A program made the position numbers and the translations under genes. A stretch of DNA of 47,009 nt from Purshia tridentata. Its lineage: Eukaryota > Streptophyta > Magnoliopsida > Rosales > Rosaceae. The DNA is taken from contig QANT01005928.1 of NCBI GenBank assembly GCA_003254885.1, forward strand, positions 1 to 47,009, in the 5' to 3' direction. Below are positions 1 through 12,200 of this stretch, piece after piece (the first letter of the stretch is position 1; each line of letters starts with the position of its first letter). The notes under the pieces were generated by a model. The model saw only the letters and a list, made by a program, of their open reading frames with translations, was not told the DNA's origin and made no database searches.

Positions 1-993
1 AGAGTGAGATAGAGAGAAGGTGAGATGGTGGAGTTTGGAGTCTGAGATGGTGGTGGCGGGAATTGCAGAGAGCATTAGAGACTCAGAGATAAATCAAATC
101 ATGGTGGTGATTGGTGGTTGGAATTTGAGAGAGACTGAGAGAGTGATGGAAAAGAAATGAGAGGGATCTAAAGGGGAGTTATGAAATTAGGCTGCCATAA
201 ATCCCACGGTCTACCTTACGCATGTTAAAATAATATATATTAGACTTTGGCACGTGTTAACGCACATGCGAATAAAATTTTCTAATTATAAAATTTGTTA
301 ATTATTTAATATTATTTATTTTTAGCTAATTATTTTTAAAAAATTTGAAATCTTTAACTATTTTGTAACTCTTCACTCTCTCTACCTAATAGGGTGGAGT
401 TTTTTTATTTTTATTTTTTATTTTTTTAATAGCTTAATTTTATATTTGTGTCCTTAATTTTATTAAATTAATTTAATTTAACTCTTTAATTTAATAAAAA
501 GTTGCTTAAAGAAATAAAAAATTAGTGAAGATTGTAACACTAAATTTTTCAGTTGACTTTATAATAATAAAGATTTGCTTATTCGGTATCTATGGCAACG
601 GCGACACCGTACCGATTTTTGGTAATCGTCGGTTTGGCGGTAAAAAACAACCCACCCGATCGTACAACAAGTTGACAAGCACTTAAGCCGATAACATGAC
701 ACCCATACTCTGTCACTGTGCCATTAATATTTTTCCACTCATTTTTTGGCCACTATATTTTTCCACATTCACCATTCAATAGCCACACCAACCGCACCGA
801 TGAAATTCCAGTCTGAATTGGCAGCTGTTAAGCATTGAGTGGCACAATTTTCCTTTCTTTTCCTAAATTTATTTATTCTAGGGATTGAAACTCACGTGGA
901 TTTCATTTCCATTCCGCACAAAACATAAAAAACAGATAGTGAGATAGAGAGGAGGAGTGAAGAGACTCGATTCAATTCAACCAGTCTTCTTCA
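1..993. other. Intergenic / PAA1 upstream region
   Basis: No gene is supported. Positions 1-180 are purine-rich and low in complexity (GAGA and GGTGGT runs); 200-560 is strongly AT-rich and probably repeat-derived. A CACGTG G-box core lies at about 892-897, roughly 100 bp before the PAA1 ATG, and 930-960 is a GA-rich stretch typical of a plant 5' leader. No clear TATA box was assigned. The left edge could hold the end of another transcription unit, but no reading frame supports one. Confidence 0.5.
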
Positions 994-3900
994 ATGGAGT
1001 CCACGCTATCCGCAACCACTCCGACAACAGTGGCTCTCCTCGCCGCCTCCAAAGCCCTCAACCGCCGAATTTCCAACCTCTTCCTCAGTCAACGCCTCCC
1101 GAGTCGACTCGTAGCTCGCAGACTCACTAACTACTACGGCTTTCAGAGGTCTACTCCTCCTTTATCTTCGTCATCGTCGCTGAGGAGCCTGTGCGCCGTC
1201 GACCTGCCATTACAGCGTCGTCTGGAGTGCCTTGGCAGCTCCGCTGCGTCGTTTGCGTCCGGTGGTGGAAATGGTGGCTTTGGAGGAGAGAGCGGCGGCA
1301 GCGGTGGTGACGGCGAGGGTGGTTCCGGCGGTGGCGATGCGAAGTCGAAGGTGGTTGCTGCTGGGGGCGATGAGGTTTCGGCGCTCTCGGCTGACGTCAT
1401 CATTCTCGATGTTGGAGTATGCATTCCTCCCTCTTTCTCTCTCTCTTTCCCTCTCTCTGTGTGTATCTGTACATACACATTGCATATGTATTCTTTGTTT
1501 GTTTCTGTGTGATTTCTGAGATGAAGTTGCTGAATGTTTAGTTCTTTGTATGTTATCCATTAGGGAATGACGTGTGGGGGATGTGCAGCCAGTGTGAAGC
1601 GAATTCTTGAAAGTCAAGTAAGTTATTTCTTTTGTCCTTCTTCCTTCTCAAAATTTTCTTGTCTTTTCTGTTGGAAATGAAATTTCATGCTCTGGGAATA
1701 GGCAAAAACATATTTTGGATACATTTTTGCTGAAAGGCTGCATTTGGTTACGTGCAATTGAATATCATTTGAAATTCCAGTCGTTGAATTTTAAACCTAT
1801 GGAAGTGGATATGAGTTATAGCCTTCATGTGCTCGACCAAATGAAGAATCTCTTTCGTATAAATATCAGATTAAATATGGGACACTCTGCCTTACTGTCT
1901 CACATTTCAATCTTGTGCTATCAAAGACAGTCCAAGGCTAGTGCTGGGTTTAGTTGGGGTTGTTACTCTCATCTATACTATAATAAAGAGAACCCTTTTG
2001 CCGACCAGTATGTATGAAAAACAAAATATACCCTAAAAGATTATTAAAGATGTATTTAAACTTCCCATTTTCCACTACTTCCACTCATTCTCTGCATGTG
2101 CATCGCATGTGATAATTTTCTAGTGTGTATAAGGAGAGATGAAAAGAAAAGGCTAACAAATTGTCTTCTACTTCCTTATCATTTAAATGGCATTTGAGAA
2201 GGATGGGCAGGTTGATTTCTCGATGAGCTTTTGCTCTGTTCTGTAAACTAAATCAATTTATGCATTTTTTCATATATATGGCAGCCACAGGTCTCATCTG
2301 CTAGTGTAAATCTCACAACAGAGACAGCAATAGTGTGGCCTGTGTCTGAAGCCAAGGTTACACCAAACTGGCAAAAGCAGCTAGGAGAGACACTTGCAAA
2401 GCATTTGAGTAGTTGTGGTTTTAATTCTAACCTTCGTGGTAAGCATTTCACTATTTTATCAGCTTCAACTTGTTATTGTTATTTTATTGTGCATATTAGA
2501 GTATGAATTCCATGGTTCACATTTACTGAAAAGTTGTATGCTTGGTCAATCTTTGTCATGGTTAAGGTTCTTCCAGGTCATCAGTAATCGCTTACAGTTT
2601 TTTCTGGGTAAATTTTGAAACTAAAATCACTTGTTCTTTATTCTTCATGCTGATTGGGGAACTACAGTTTGTTGACTAATTTCATTGGAGTTTGTTTGCT
2701 GTGTTGGTTATATGTAGTAGGAAAAATAGAACGAAACACATGTTGCATTAGAGTTTTTTTAGTTTAAATGGTGAACTTCTTGATCACTGCTGGACATTAT
2801 CTTTGCTGTTCTGAATTTTTAAATAATGTCTGTCTATTATTAAAAAAAAGTCCAAGGGTGCATCTTCTTTTGCTTTATTAAAATTTTCAAACAATAATAA
2901 GAAACCAAAACAACAAATGAATCCCTAAGAAACAGCTAATTTCCAATCAGCCAAACAGGAATAAAGGTATGTCCCGGAATTTTTTGTCTATTTTAAAAAA
3001 TATATAAATGGAAAGTCCTGGAAAACACTTCAACCGAAAAAAAAAAAACATGTTCTAAATCATATTTGGATTCATTTTCAAAATGGGGTTTTGTTGAGGC
3101 TCTTGAGAAGCGGGGATTATGGTTTTGTTAAGAGCATTATTTTACCTGAGGGGAAGGAGGCAGCAGGTTGGAAGAGGATGGAGGAGAATTTATAGTTAAT
3201 ATGTACGGGGGCTGAAAGGATAATTTCAAGAATAGCCAAAACAGAGAAAGAAGAGAGTTTTTTGGACCCAAGGTAGAACCATAGACAACATAAAGGAAGT
3301 GGTGTATAAAAGAAAAGAATCAAAAGGTGCATAACCAAGCCAAGGTAGGAAAGACAAGATCCAACTTCAGAAAAGGAGTTGGCGTTGGAACAAAGATGGG
3401 AAGGAGGAATTAGAATAGAAGAAAGACTTGAGAAGGTGGAATTTAACTGGGGATGTGTGGTGGTATGTGAGAGGCAGGTGGTTCACCAATCTTGGAGGAC
3501 AATTCACCGATCACTACCAGAGAAGTTAGGCAAGCAAATTGATCTTCATCCATTCAATAATAACAAAGCACTGTTTATTTGCAAAAGTAAAGAAGAAGCA
3601 GCGAAGATAATGGAAGAATACACACATTATTTAAAGGGGCAGGAAGGGCCTAGTTCGGAGTGTTTATGGAAGTGCTAGAAGCGCTTTCAGATAACCAAAA
3701 CGCTTCTGGTAGTGTTTTATAGAAATACCTTAATGTTTTTCCTGAGTTATAGAAGCACTTTTAGTGCTTTCTGCTGCTACATTTCTTAGGAGGAACTGTG
3801 GGAGAGGGTTAGATTTTGGAGATCTCTTTGGGCTTCAGTTTCATCAGAATTTAGGGATATATCGTTCTTGGAAATCTTTCATTTTGAAGGCTGCTGTGTT

Positions 3901-6900
3901 TTAGTTACTTAGTTGGCTCTGTGGGTTAGGTTTGTGTGACATTATGTTAGTTGGTTAAGTATATCTTGTTTTTGTTGGTCAGGCTTGTGTGAAATTATGC
4001 TCTTTTCTTGCTGTTCGTTGGTGGATGTAAATATTTTTAGGAGTTGATCAGCAGATATTGCTTGTCAATGGACACCTTGTCCTCTGTTATCCACTCTTTC
4101 ATTTTTCTTTAATGAAAGCATGTTTTTTATAAAAAAACGAAAGATCAATGTGTATTTAGTCCTTCAAGAGAGTTGTATATCTATTTCCGATTAGCACCCC
4201 AAACTTGTAAATGAGAGTAGCTAATCATATATTTAGGGTTTTGAAATGATTTATGTGAAGCTTGCTGGATTAAGTGGCAGGTCAGGGAGCTATGGAAGCA
4301 GATATATCACCATAGGAAAGCAAAAGATTTCTTGTCAGGATCAACCATAATTCTTTATGGTATGTCCTCAGATCATTGGATTTAATTTCAGTGATGTGTA
4401 TATGCACAAAATATTTTAAATCTCTCCACTTTCTTAGATATATACAAGAGGCTTAAAATTGTTATTAATTCAAAATTATTTGCTTCTTTAGGTAGTCTCA
4501 GCCAGCAGCTAATTGCGGTGGATTGGTTTGAGGGGCATTTCTGTTACAGAGCACCCATTTGTTTTGGAAAATTTGCTGTTCCACTTCCACTCTCTCAGCA
4601 TAGCAATCCATTAATCGTCATTAGGAAATTAAGGACTCGTCTTTTCATAAGTTGGTTGTATTTTATTCATAAGATATTTGAGAATTAGACTGATCGTTTG
4701 TCAATATGGGTGTAGTTGATGTTGGTATATGTTTATCCACAATTGTGGAAAGCATTCAATATTTTCTCTTCTTTCATAGGTTTTGTAATCTTTACTTTGT
4801 ATAAAACAGAGGCCTTGCTAATTTCTGGGGCTCAATTATATAATACCAAAATTGTATAAGCTTTTGATGTAAGCATTCAGTTATGAAATATGTTATCTAC
4901 TGGTTGCATGGCGCTGATTTTCTGGGCAATATCTTTAGTTTTTGCATTATTGACTGTGTGTAGCAGCAACATAGTGAGCTCAAACAAACTGCAGGAGATG
5001 GGCAAAAAAAAAAAAGGCTAACTGAAAAAAGACTTGCTGCAAAGAAAAAAATAACTAAACAAGGAACAAAGCCAAAATCACCCATTTCAATCTTGCCTCA
5101 ACAAAGAGATTATCCCACAATGAATCCACAGGTAGTGGAGGAATAGTGGAAGCAGTCATAGCATCAGAGATGAAGTCTTCTATCTGAAATACACAGTTTT
5201 GAATTTCTCCAACTTCAATAAAATTGATGTTTAAAAAAAAAAAAAATTCAGTAATGTTTATCTGAATGTGTTGGCCTCTATTACTTGGACATTTTGTTTC
5301 TATGTAGTCATACTCGATTACTTAAGCAAATTACATTTTCTCCTAAATATCTCTCTGTTAATTCTTCCTTCATCTTTTACTTTTCTCTCTCTTACTTGTC
5401 TTCTGTATTAGTTCTCTACCAGTTCTACATCATTTTCATTCCTAGTTTGTTTTTTTTCCTTGATAGAAAATTAAGTCAGCCCTTTCTACAAATTCATCCT
5501 TCTCTATTTTTGCTGCCGGTTTCTTATTTTGTTTGGAAAGACAACATACTTACAAGGGTCAAAACACATATTCTACATGGATCTTCATGTCAGGCATCCT
5601 TTTTTTTTTGCGTGTGTGTGGCCATCTTCAGCCATTTTCAATGGATTTGATTTTCCAATAACTTGTACCCTTATGAACTTATATGTATAATGGCTGGACT
5701 AATTGGCTACTCCTTATGTGCAGATAGAGGAAGAAACAATTTTCTCGAAGTTTTTGAACGGAAAATGGAAGAAAAGCGTAAACGCCTGAAAGAAAGTGGT
5801 AGACATCTTTAAGTAGTGAGCATCTTTAGTTTACTTGTATTTCTAAAGGGTGTCATGAAAACTGCTTCCAAGCTTTAACTGCCGATGATTTATCTCCACT
5901 GCACTGCACTGCACTGCACTGTGCAGCTAATTTGTACTTCTTTTTTTTTTTTTTTTTTTGCNTGTACTTCTTTTTTTTTTTTTGTTAGGTCATGACCTTG
6001 CTTTCTCTTGGGCTCTATGTGCTGTCTGCCTAGTTGGTCATCTCTCTCATTTCTTTGGAGCTAATGCTTCGTGGATCCATGCACTTCATTCGACAGGATT
6101 CCATCTGTCCCTATCTTTATTTACATTAGTTGGTCCTGGGCGTCGACTTATCCTTGATGGCTTGAAGAGCCTTGTTAAAGGGGCTCCAAACATGAACACT
6201 TTGGTTGGACTTGGGTCTTTATCTTCATTTACTGTCAGTTCATTTGCTGCCTTTATACCAAAGCTGGTTAGTTCTGTTCCTTTTCTTTGTTAGATCTCGT
6301 TCAATCTACAAAGTATTAATTTGTAAGGGTGGATGAAGAAATGGAATATTGTTACTGTGTTTTGGATACTTGATAGTTTTTATTTCAATACCAAGAATTT
6401 TGGTCCCTTTTAATATAAATTCAGTACTTGTTTAATGTATGCAGCATTATATGCTTGTTTGTTAGTGTATATTATAAACTGTTTGCTGATATTTGCAAAT
6501 CGTTGCTTAACATGTGACTGAATATGTAGAAAGGGCTGATATATGTTAAAACCCTGTTGTCACGTGCATTCCCAAGGAGGTTAAGCTGGATCAGGCTAAA
6601 GAGGGAGATAGCAACATTACAATGTTTCATAGGCTGGTGAATGGTAGAAAACAAAATAACTTTAAATGAGAAGATAGAAGTTGATGGGAGAAGAATAGTG
6701 GACAATGAAAATTTAATAGAAAGGGAGCTTTTTAATTTCTTTTGAGTCTTTCTATTCAAGAAAAGGAGTGGAAAGGGTGGTTTTGAAGGATAAAATTGGT
6801 ATCTGATAAGTGAAATTCAGGCTGGCTGGTTTGTGTTGAGGAGGTAATGAAAGTAGTGACCAAGCGAAGAAAGACAAGTCAAATTGGGTGGCTGCAACCT

Positions 6901-9167
6901 CTTAGGATATTGTGTTACGCTTGGCTATACCTTGATTTTCTCGTTTCTTAGATTATTGTTCTGGCTATAGAGTGAGCAAAGAAAAGTTTTGAAGATTATG
7001 AGGGTGTAGGTGGGGGAGGAGCTTTGGGAGAGGGTTAGATTTCGGGCCTCAGTTTGGGCGTCAGTAACAGTAGAATTCAAGGTTTTTGTTTTGTTCTTGG
7101 TGATATTTTCTAGTTGGAGAGCTGCAGGGTTTTAGTTCTACAATATGGATATGTATTTGTCTGTGTTACAAGCAATCAACATAACTATGACAACTATAGG
7201 ATGAATGTAGACTGCTGAATGTATGTGGACACAGTTGACTTTTGGAGGGTAATGAAGTGATTTATGGAGAATTAAGAGGTGGTTTAACAGTCTAGTTATG
7301 TTGGATAGGTTTATAGTCAAACTTCTGATAGTTTGTAATGTATGGCTGGCATCTTGGTGGATATCTTGTCCACTTTGTATGAAATTTTGTGAATTGGTAA
7401 AATTTGTTCCTCATTAAAAACATGCATTCTTGAGGAAAAATCTCAAGCTTCAAATCTCTGGGTTATCCAGTTCACCAGGCTCCATTTCAAATACTTGACT
7501 TTTTCTGTTAGAAATAAATGTCCAGAATCAAATTGGTCCAACATATCTGTGATGGAAACATATCTATATTGTGCTTGCTAAATTTGCCACTTTGTTCAAT
7601 GGACATTCTGGGTGCAGGGGTGGAAGACTTTCTTTGAGGAGCCAATTATGTTGATAGCATTCGTCTTATTAGGGAGGAATCTTGAACAAAGAGCTAAAAT
7701 CAAAGCATCCAGTGATATGACTGAACTTCTTAGTATTTTACCATCAAAAGCTCGTCTTCTGGTGAATGATGGTGCAAAAGAGTCGGAAACTATAGTTGAA
7801 GTTCCGTCTAACAGTCTCTCAGTTGGAGATCAAATTATTGTACTACCCGGAGTAAGCATGATAAAATATTGCTCTTGCTTTTCTTATTTAATATTTTGTA
7901 CCTCCCTCACCCCTTAATTATGTTAGTCTCTGAACTTGTGAAAGATCAAAGTACTTTTGAATTTCCTGTTAATAGTTATAAATCGTGGCTGCTATTAATT
8001 TTTCCATTGCTTTAGGACCATGTTCCAGTAGATGGAATCGTTAAAGCTGGTAGAAGTACCATTGATGAGTCAAGTTTTACAGGAGAGCCATTGCCAGCGA
8101 CCAAACTACCTGGGGTATGATTATTATTTAATGCTGAGCATGGACCTTTCCCCCTTTCTTTGTCCATAATTTATTTCACTTGGGTAGTTGCATAATCTAT
8201 TTCTAATAGGGAAAAAAGCCGATTTTGGTCCCTCTGTTTTACCCTAAAAACAAATTTGGTTTCAAAATTTCGCATTTGGTACTTGTGTTTTATATTGTTT
8301 GCATTTTAAGAACATTTTATAACCAAAATGAAAATTTTTCTCAAACTAAAACTAATTAACTCACGAGTTTTACTAAAAAATGACAAAAAGTCATGTATGT
8401 AACATTCAATTTGAATTTTAAACAATAATTGAAATTTTGAGTTTGTTAAATTGTCCTCATATTGAAAAAAGCATAAAACACATGGACCAAATGTGGAATT
8501 TTGAAACCACAGGGACCAAATGTGTTTTCGGATTAAAACAAATCTGTTTTCGGAGTAAAACACAGGGACTAAGAATGTTTTTAACCCTTTCTAATATGAT
8601 TTGATCATAATATTTGGGAATTTCATGTTTATGCTAGAGTCAAGTTGCAGCTGGAAGCATAAATCTCAATGGAACTCTGACGGTTGAAGTGCAGAGACCA
8701 GGTGGTGAGACTGCTATGGCAGACATTGTTCGTTTGGTAGAAGAAGCACAGAGTAGGGAAGCTCCTGTACAGCGACTGGCTGACAAGGTCATCCATTATT
8801 TCTTATAGCACTTGGGAAAACACTTTTTTATAGTTGTGATTACATAGTAGTGATGTCCAAATTAGTGCATTATCTCCTTATTATATTTTCTTATTACAAG
8901 TAAGAGTACCCATGGTTGGATTGGGTCGGTTTTGAGCCCAACCCATGAACCGAACTGTCATGGTCAGTTTACAATTTTATGAAACTGAATTGAGCAACTA
9001 AGTCAATTAATTTTGGGTTGGGTTGGTCAGGTCAGGTTATTGTGTATGGGATTATGCCCAAATTAAGTTTTTCCTTTTTTCTCTTAATTAGGTCAACAAA
9101 AAAACATTAAAATCTTAAGCGCAAAAAGGGAAAAAAAATAATAAGGCACAAAATTTCAGCTGAAAGA

Positions 9168-9236
<69 letters not shown>

Positions 9237-12200
9237 AAAAAAAAAAAAAGAGCCAAATTGAGCAGAAGAAAGGTTCACAACTTGTGTCCAAATAGAAGAG
9301 AGCTATCCTTTATTGGCACAAATAGGGAGCAAGAAACTACTGATTTGGTGGGAGTACAAAAGAGTTGCAAACATAGCTGCTTTTGCAGCTGTCAGGAATA
9401 CCCACCAAAATTTCAGTGGTATTGCTGAAACTTCTGAAAAATTCAGGATAAAACATTGAGCTCCTCCAAAATCAGATGTCTCTGAAATTTTGATGCCATT
9501 GAGGGAAGGTAGGCCTGCCCCCATGCATTGGCTATCGACCCTCCAATGTTTTCGATATTCCAGTGGAAATATTGGTATTTTGACTGAAATTATTAACCAT
9601 GAGTGCACTGGATCAACTAAGTAGAGTAGAAGCTTGATTGTGAGGTTGATACTAGCTATGTATTTTGCAAAAGTCCAATCATGAAATAGAAGCATACATA
9701 TAGGTTTTCCCGAAACTGATGCACAAGAGAGGGGCTAGATAGACTTGTTATTTGGTAATCTAATATTGTATTTCCTGTTCTAATTCAATACTTTGTTACT
9801 AGTGGTATTCTTATGCATTACTTTTTGTTCATTTATTTGCTTTTATTATATTTCTGTTCTTGTTTATTGACCAAAACTCTGAAGAAATTGTTGCTAAGCA
9901 ACTAACTTGTTTACAGTTAGGATGATATAATTTTTTGTTCACATTCGCTAGAATATGTCTTTATCAAAAAAACATTTCTGGAGTTGGAGTTCATCTTTTG
10001 ATTGGTTTGGTTTCAACAGGTTTCTGGGCATTTGACATATGGAGTAATGACACTTTCTGCTGCTACGTTTTTATTCTGGAGTTTGTTTGGTGGACATATT
10101 TTACCTGCTGCTCTTCATGGCGGAAATTCAGTTTCGTTAGCATTGCAACTCTCTTGCAGTGTTCTGGTATGGCATAGTTTTATGAGTTATGTACTCCAAA
10201 GTAATCTTAAGACATCTTCACTTACACCAAAGAGGCTCATACATTATCTTCTGGTTTATCTATTGGCTTTTAGAAAAATGTTAATAGAATAGACATGATA
10301 GGTGTCATTCAGAAATGGAATGCCATAGGGGGTATATAATCCCGAATTACTCATGTGTTCTAAGTAAGATTTTGAGGGTTTAATTTCAAGTAAAATGGAA
10401 TGTTTATTACACTGTAGGGAAGTAGAATTATTGGGAGGATGAGACCGGGTTCTTCGAAGTGAGTTTGTTGCTGGAAATTCTTGGAAGTTGGAATTCATGG
10501 TATGTGGGCAGTGTTGTGGGCTGAAAGGTGATGGGATGGTTGTAGTTATGTACTAGGTAACTCGGATTGGTAGAATTCTGGAAAATTTAAAGAATGGTGT
10601 ATAGACAGCTGTTTTCATGTGCCATTCTTGGCAATATATGGAAACAGAGTGCTATTGCTAGTAGAGTGCACATACAAAGATTGATTGATGGAAATTGCCC
10701 AGAAATCATTCCCCTCATAGAAACATATATTCATAGTGCACAGCTTGTTGGGAACATTAAATCCTAAGTGAAACCAATCTGAAAACTGTGAGACCCAATT
10801 CTGCACCTGAAAAGGAAGTCTGTCTAACAACCTAATTAACCCTGGTAACAAAGAACACAAAATCTAGAACGATCACTTTAATGAAAGACAAAATGTTCAT
10901 AACAAAGTAGAATTAAGGTTATTTTAGGAGACACATGTTATTATATACTACTGTGCACTTAAGTAGTTCATAGCCAAACAATGGACAAGAAATCCACTTC
11001 TATGTGGAAACCCAAAACAAAACAAGTGCTAAGGGAAACTAGCCACAGGAACAAAACAATAGAAAACACCAACTAATAACTGCCTTCTTATCTAGCAGTA
11101 AGGCAGACAAGCTCACACGAGACTGAATCTTCTCAGAGAAAAAAATATATATATATATAGCCCTATAGACTGTAGCCCAAAGAGATGACAAAAACAACAC
11201 CCCATCCCTCTTTAAGTCTTTAATAATTTTTCTCTTCATCTCCATCCATAAAATCCAAATTGTTTAGTATTTCTGCCAATATTAAAGAAAAACTTCCTAG
11301 CTCTATTGTCTGATTGGTATTTGTTTTTACTTTTTTATTTTAATTAATTCTCCTTTTTTTGTTTTGTTGGAGTGAAGCCCTTTTTTTCTGAATGCAGGTT
11401 GTTGCTTGTCCCTGTGCCCTTGGGCTAGCCACACCTACTGCTGTGCTGGTAATCTTTTGCAAACAGCACTCACAGCTATAAACAGAATGTTATTTTTCTT
11501 CATTGAAATGTCTGTTTTTGTCGAGACCAACATGAACCTGCGTGGAATATATAAATTTCAATGTTATGATGGAAATGGTAAAATTCATAATGTTTCAATC
11601 AAAATGGTGCTTTCACCAAGATATTAGATATTGGTCTCGACAGAAATACTGAAGATTCAAAAACACAGAAATATCAATGGAAATTTTGGTTTCAGGAAAC
11701 ACTCGGGAGAAATAATGTCTAGATAATCTTCAACAGATGTTCATTTAATCAATTATCTATTATTTTGTCAAAAATTTGGAAAATTATTGGCGCATAGTAG
11801 GTTTATTTAGAGTGAATACATTGCGTGCTTACAGATACTATCATTTAGAAACACTCTTGTACAGAAAATAAGTTTTGGCATAAATTTCCAATATTTTTCA
11901 TCATGATTGATTGTTTCATGTCGTTTCGCGAAAGATTTCTGTTTTCAACTTATCAAGATACCAAATCAATGTGAAAATTTATTCATTGATTCCATTTTAT
12001 ATAATACTTTCATGTGATTTCCAGGTTGGAACTTCATTAGGAGCCAAAAGAGGACTGCTTTTGCGTGGTGGAAATATTTTGGAGAAGTTTTCAATGGTGA
12101 ACAATATAGTGTTTGATAAAACAGGGACTCTAACAATGGGAAAACCTGTCGTGACAAAGATTTTGACTCCAGAACGTGCAAAATTAGAGTTGAGTGTGAC

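Noticed and set aside
1143-1617. Open frames antisense to PAA1 exon 1 and in a second forward frame
   Set aside because: They shadow the GC-rich, glycine-coding exon and show only low-complexity Pro/Ser/Arg peptides; the real frame is fixed by the downstream GMTCGGC motif.
3379-3681. A 99-aa open frame in PAA1 intron 3 as a host gene
   Set aside because: It lies within a LINE-like remnant and resembles a retrotransposon gag-like ORF; there is no independent gene structure.
5962-5962. Frameshift suspicion at the ambiguous base
   Set aside because: The N lies in intron 4 outside the coding exons, so it does not affect the PAA1 frame.
10615-10860. An 81-aa minus-strand ORF in PAA1 intron 9
   Set aside because: No recognised motif and no splice context; it probably belongs to repeat DNA next to the LINE tail.
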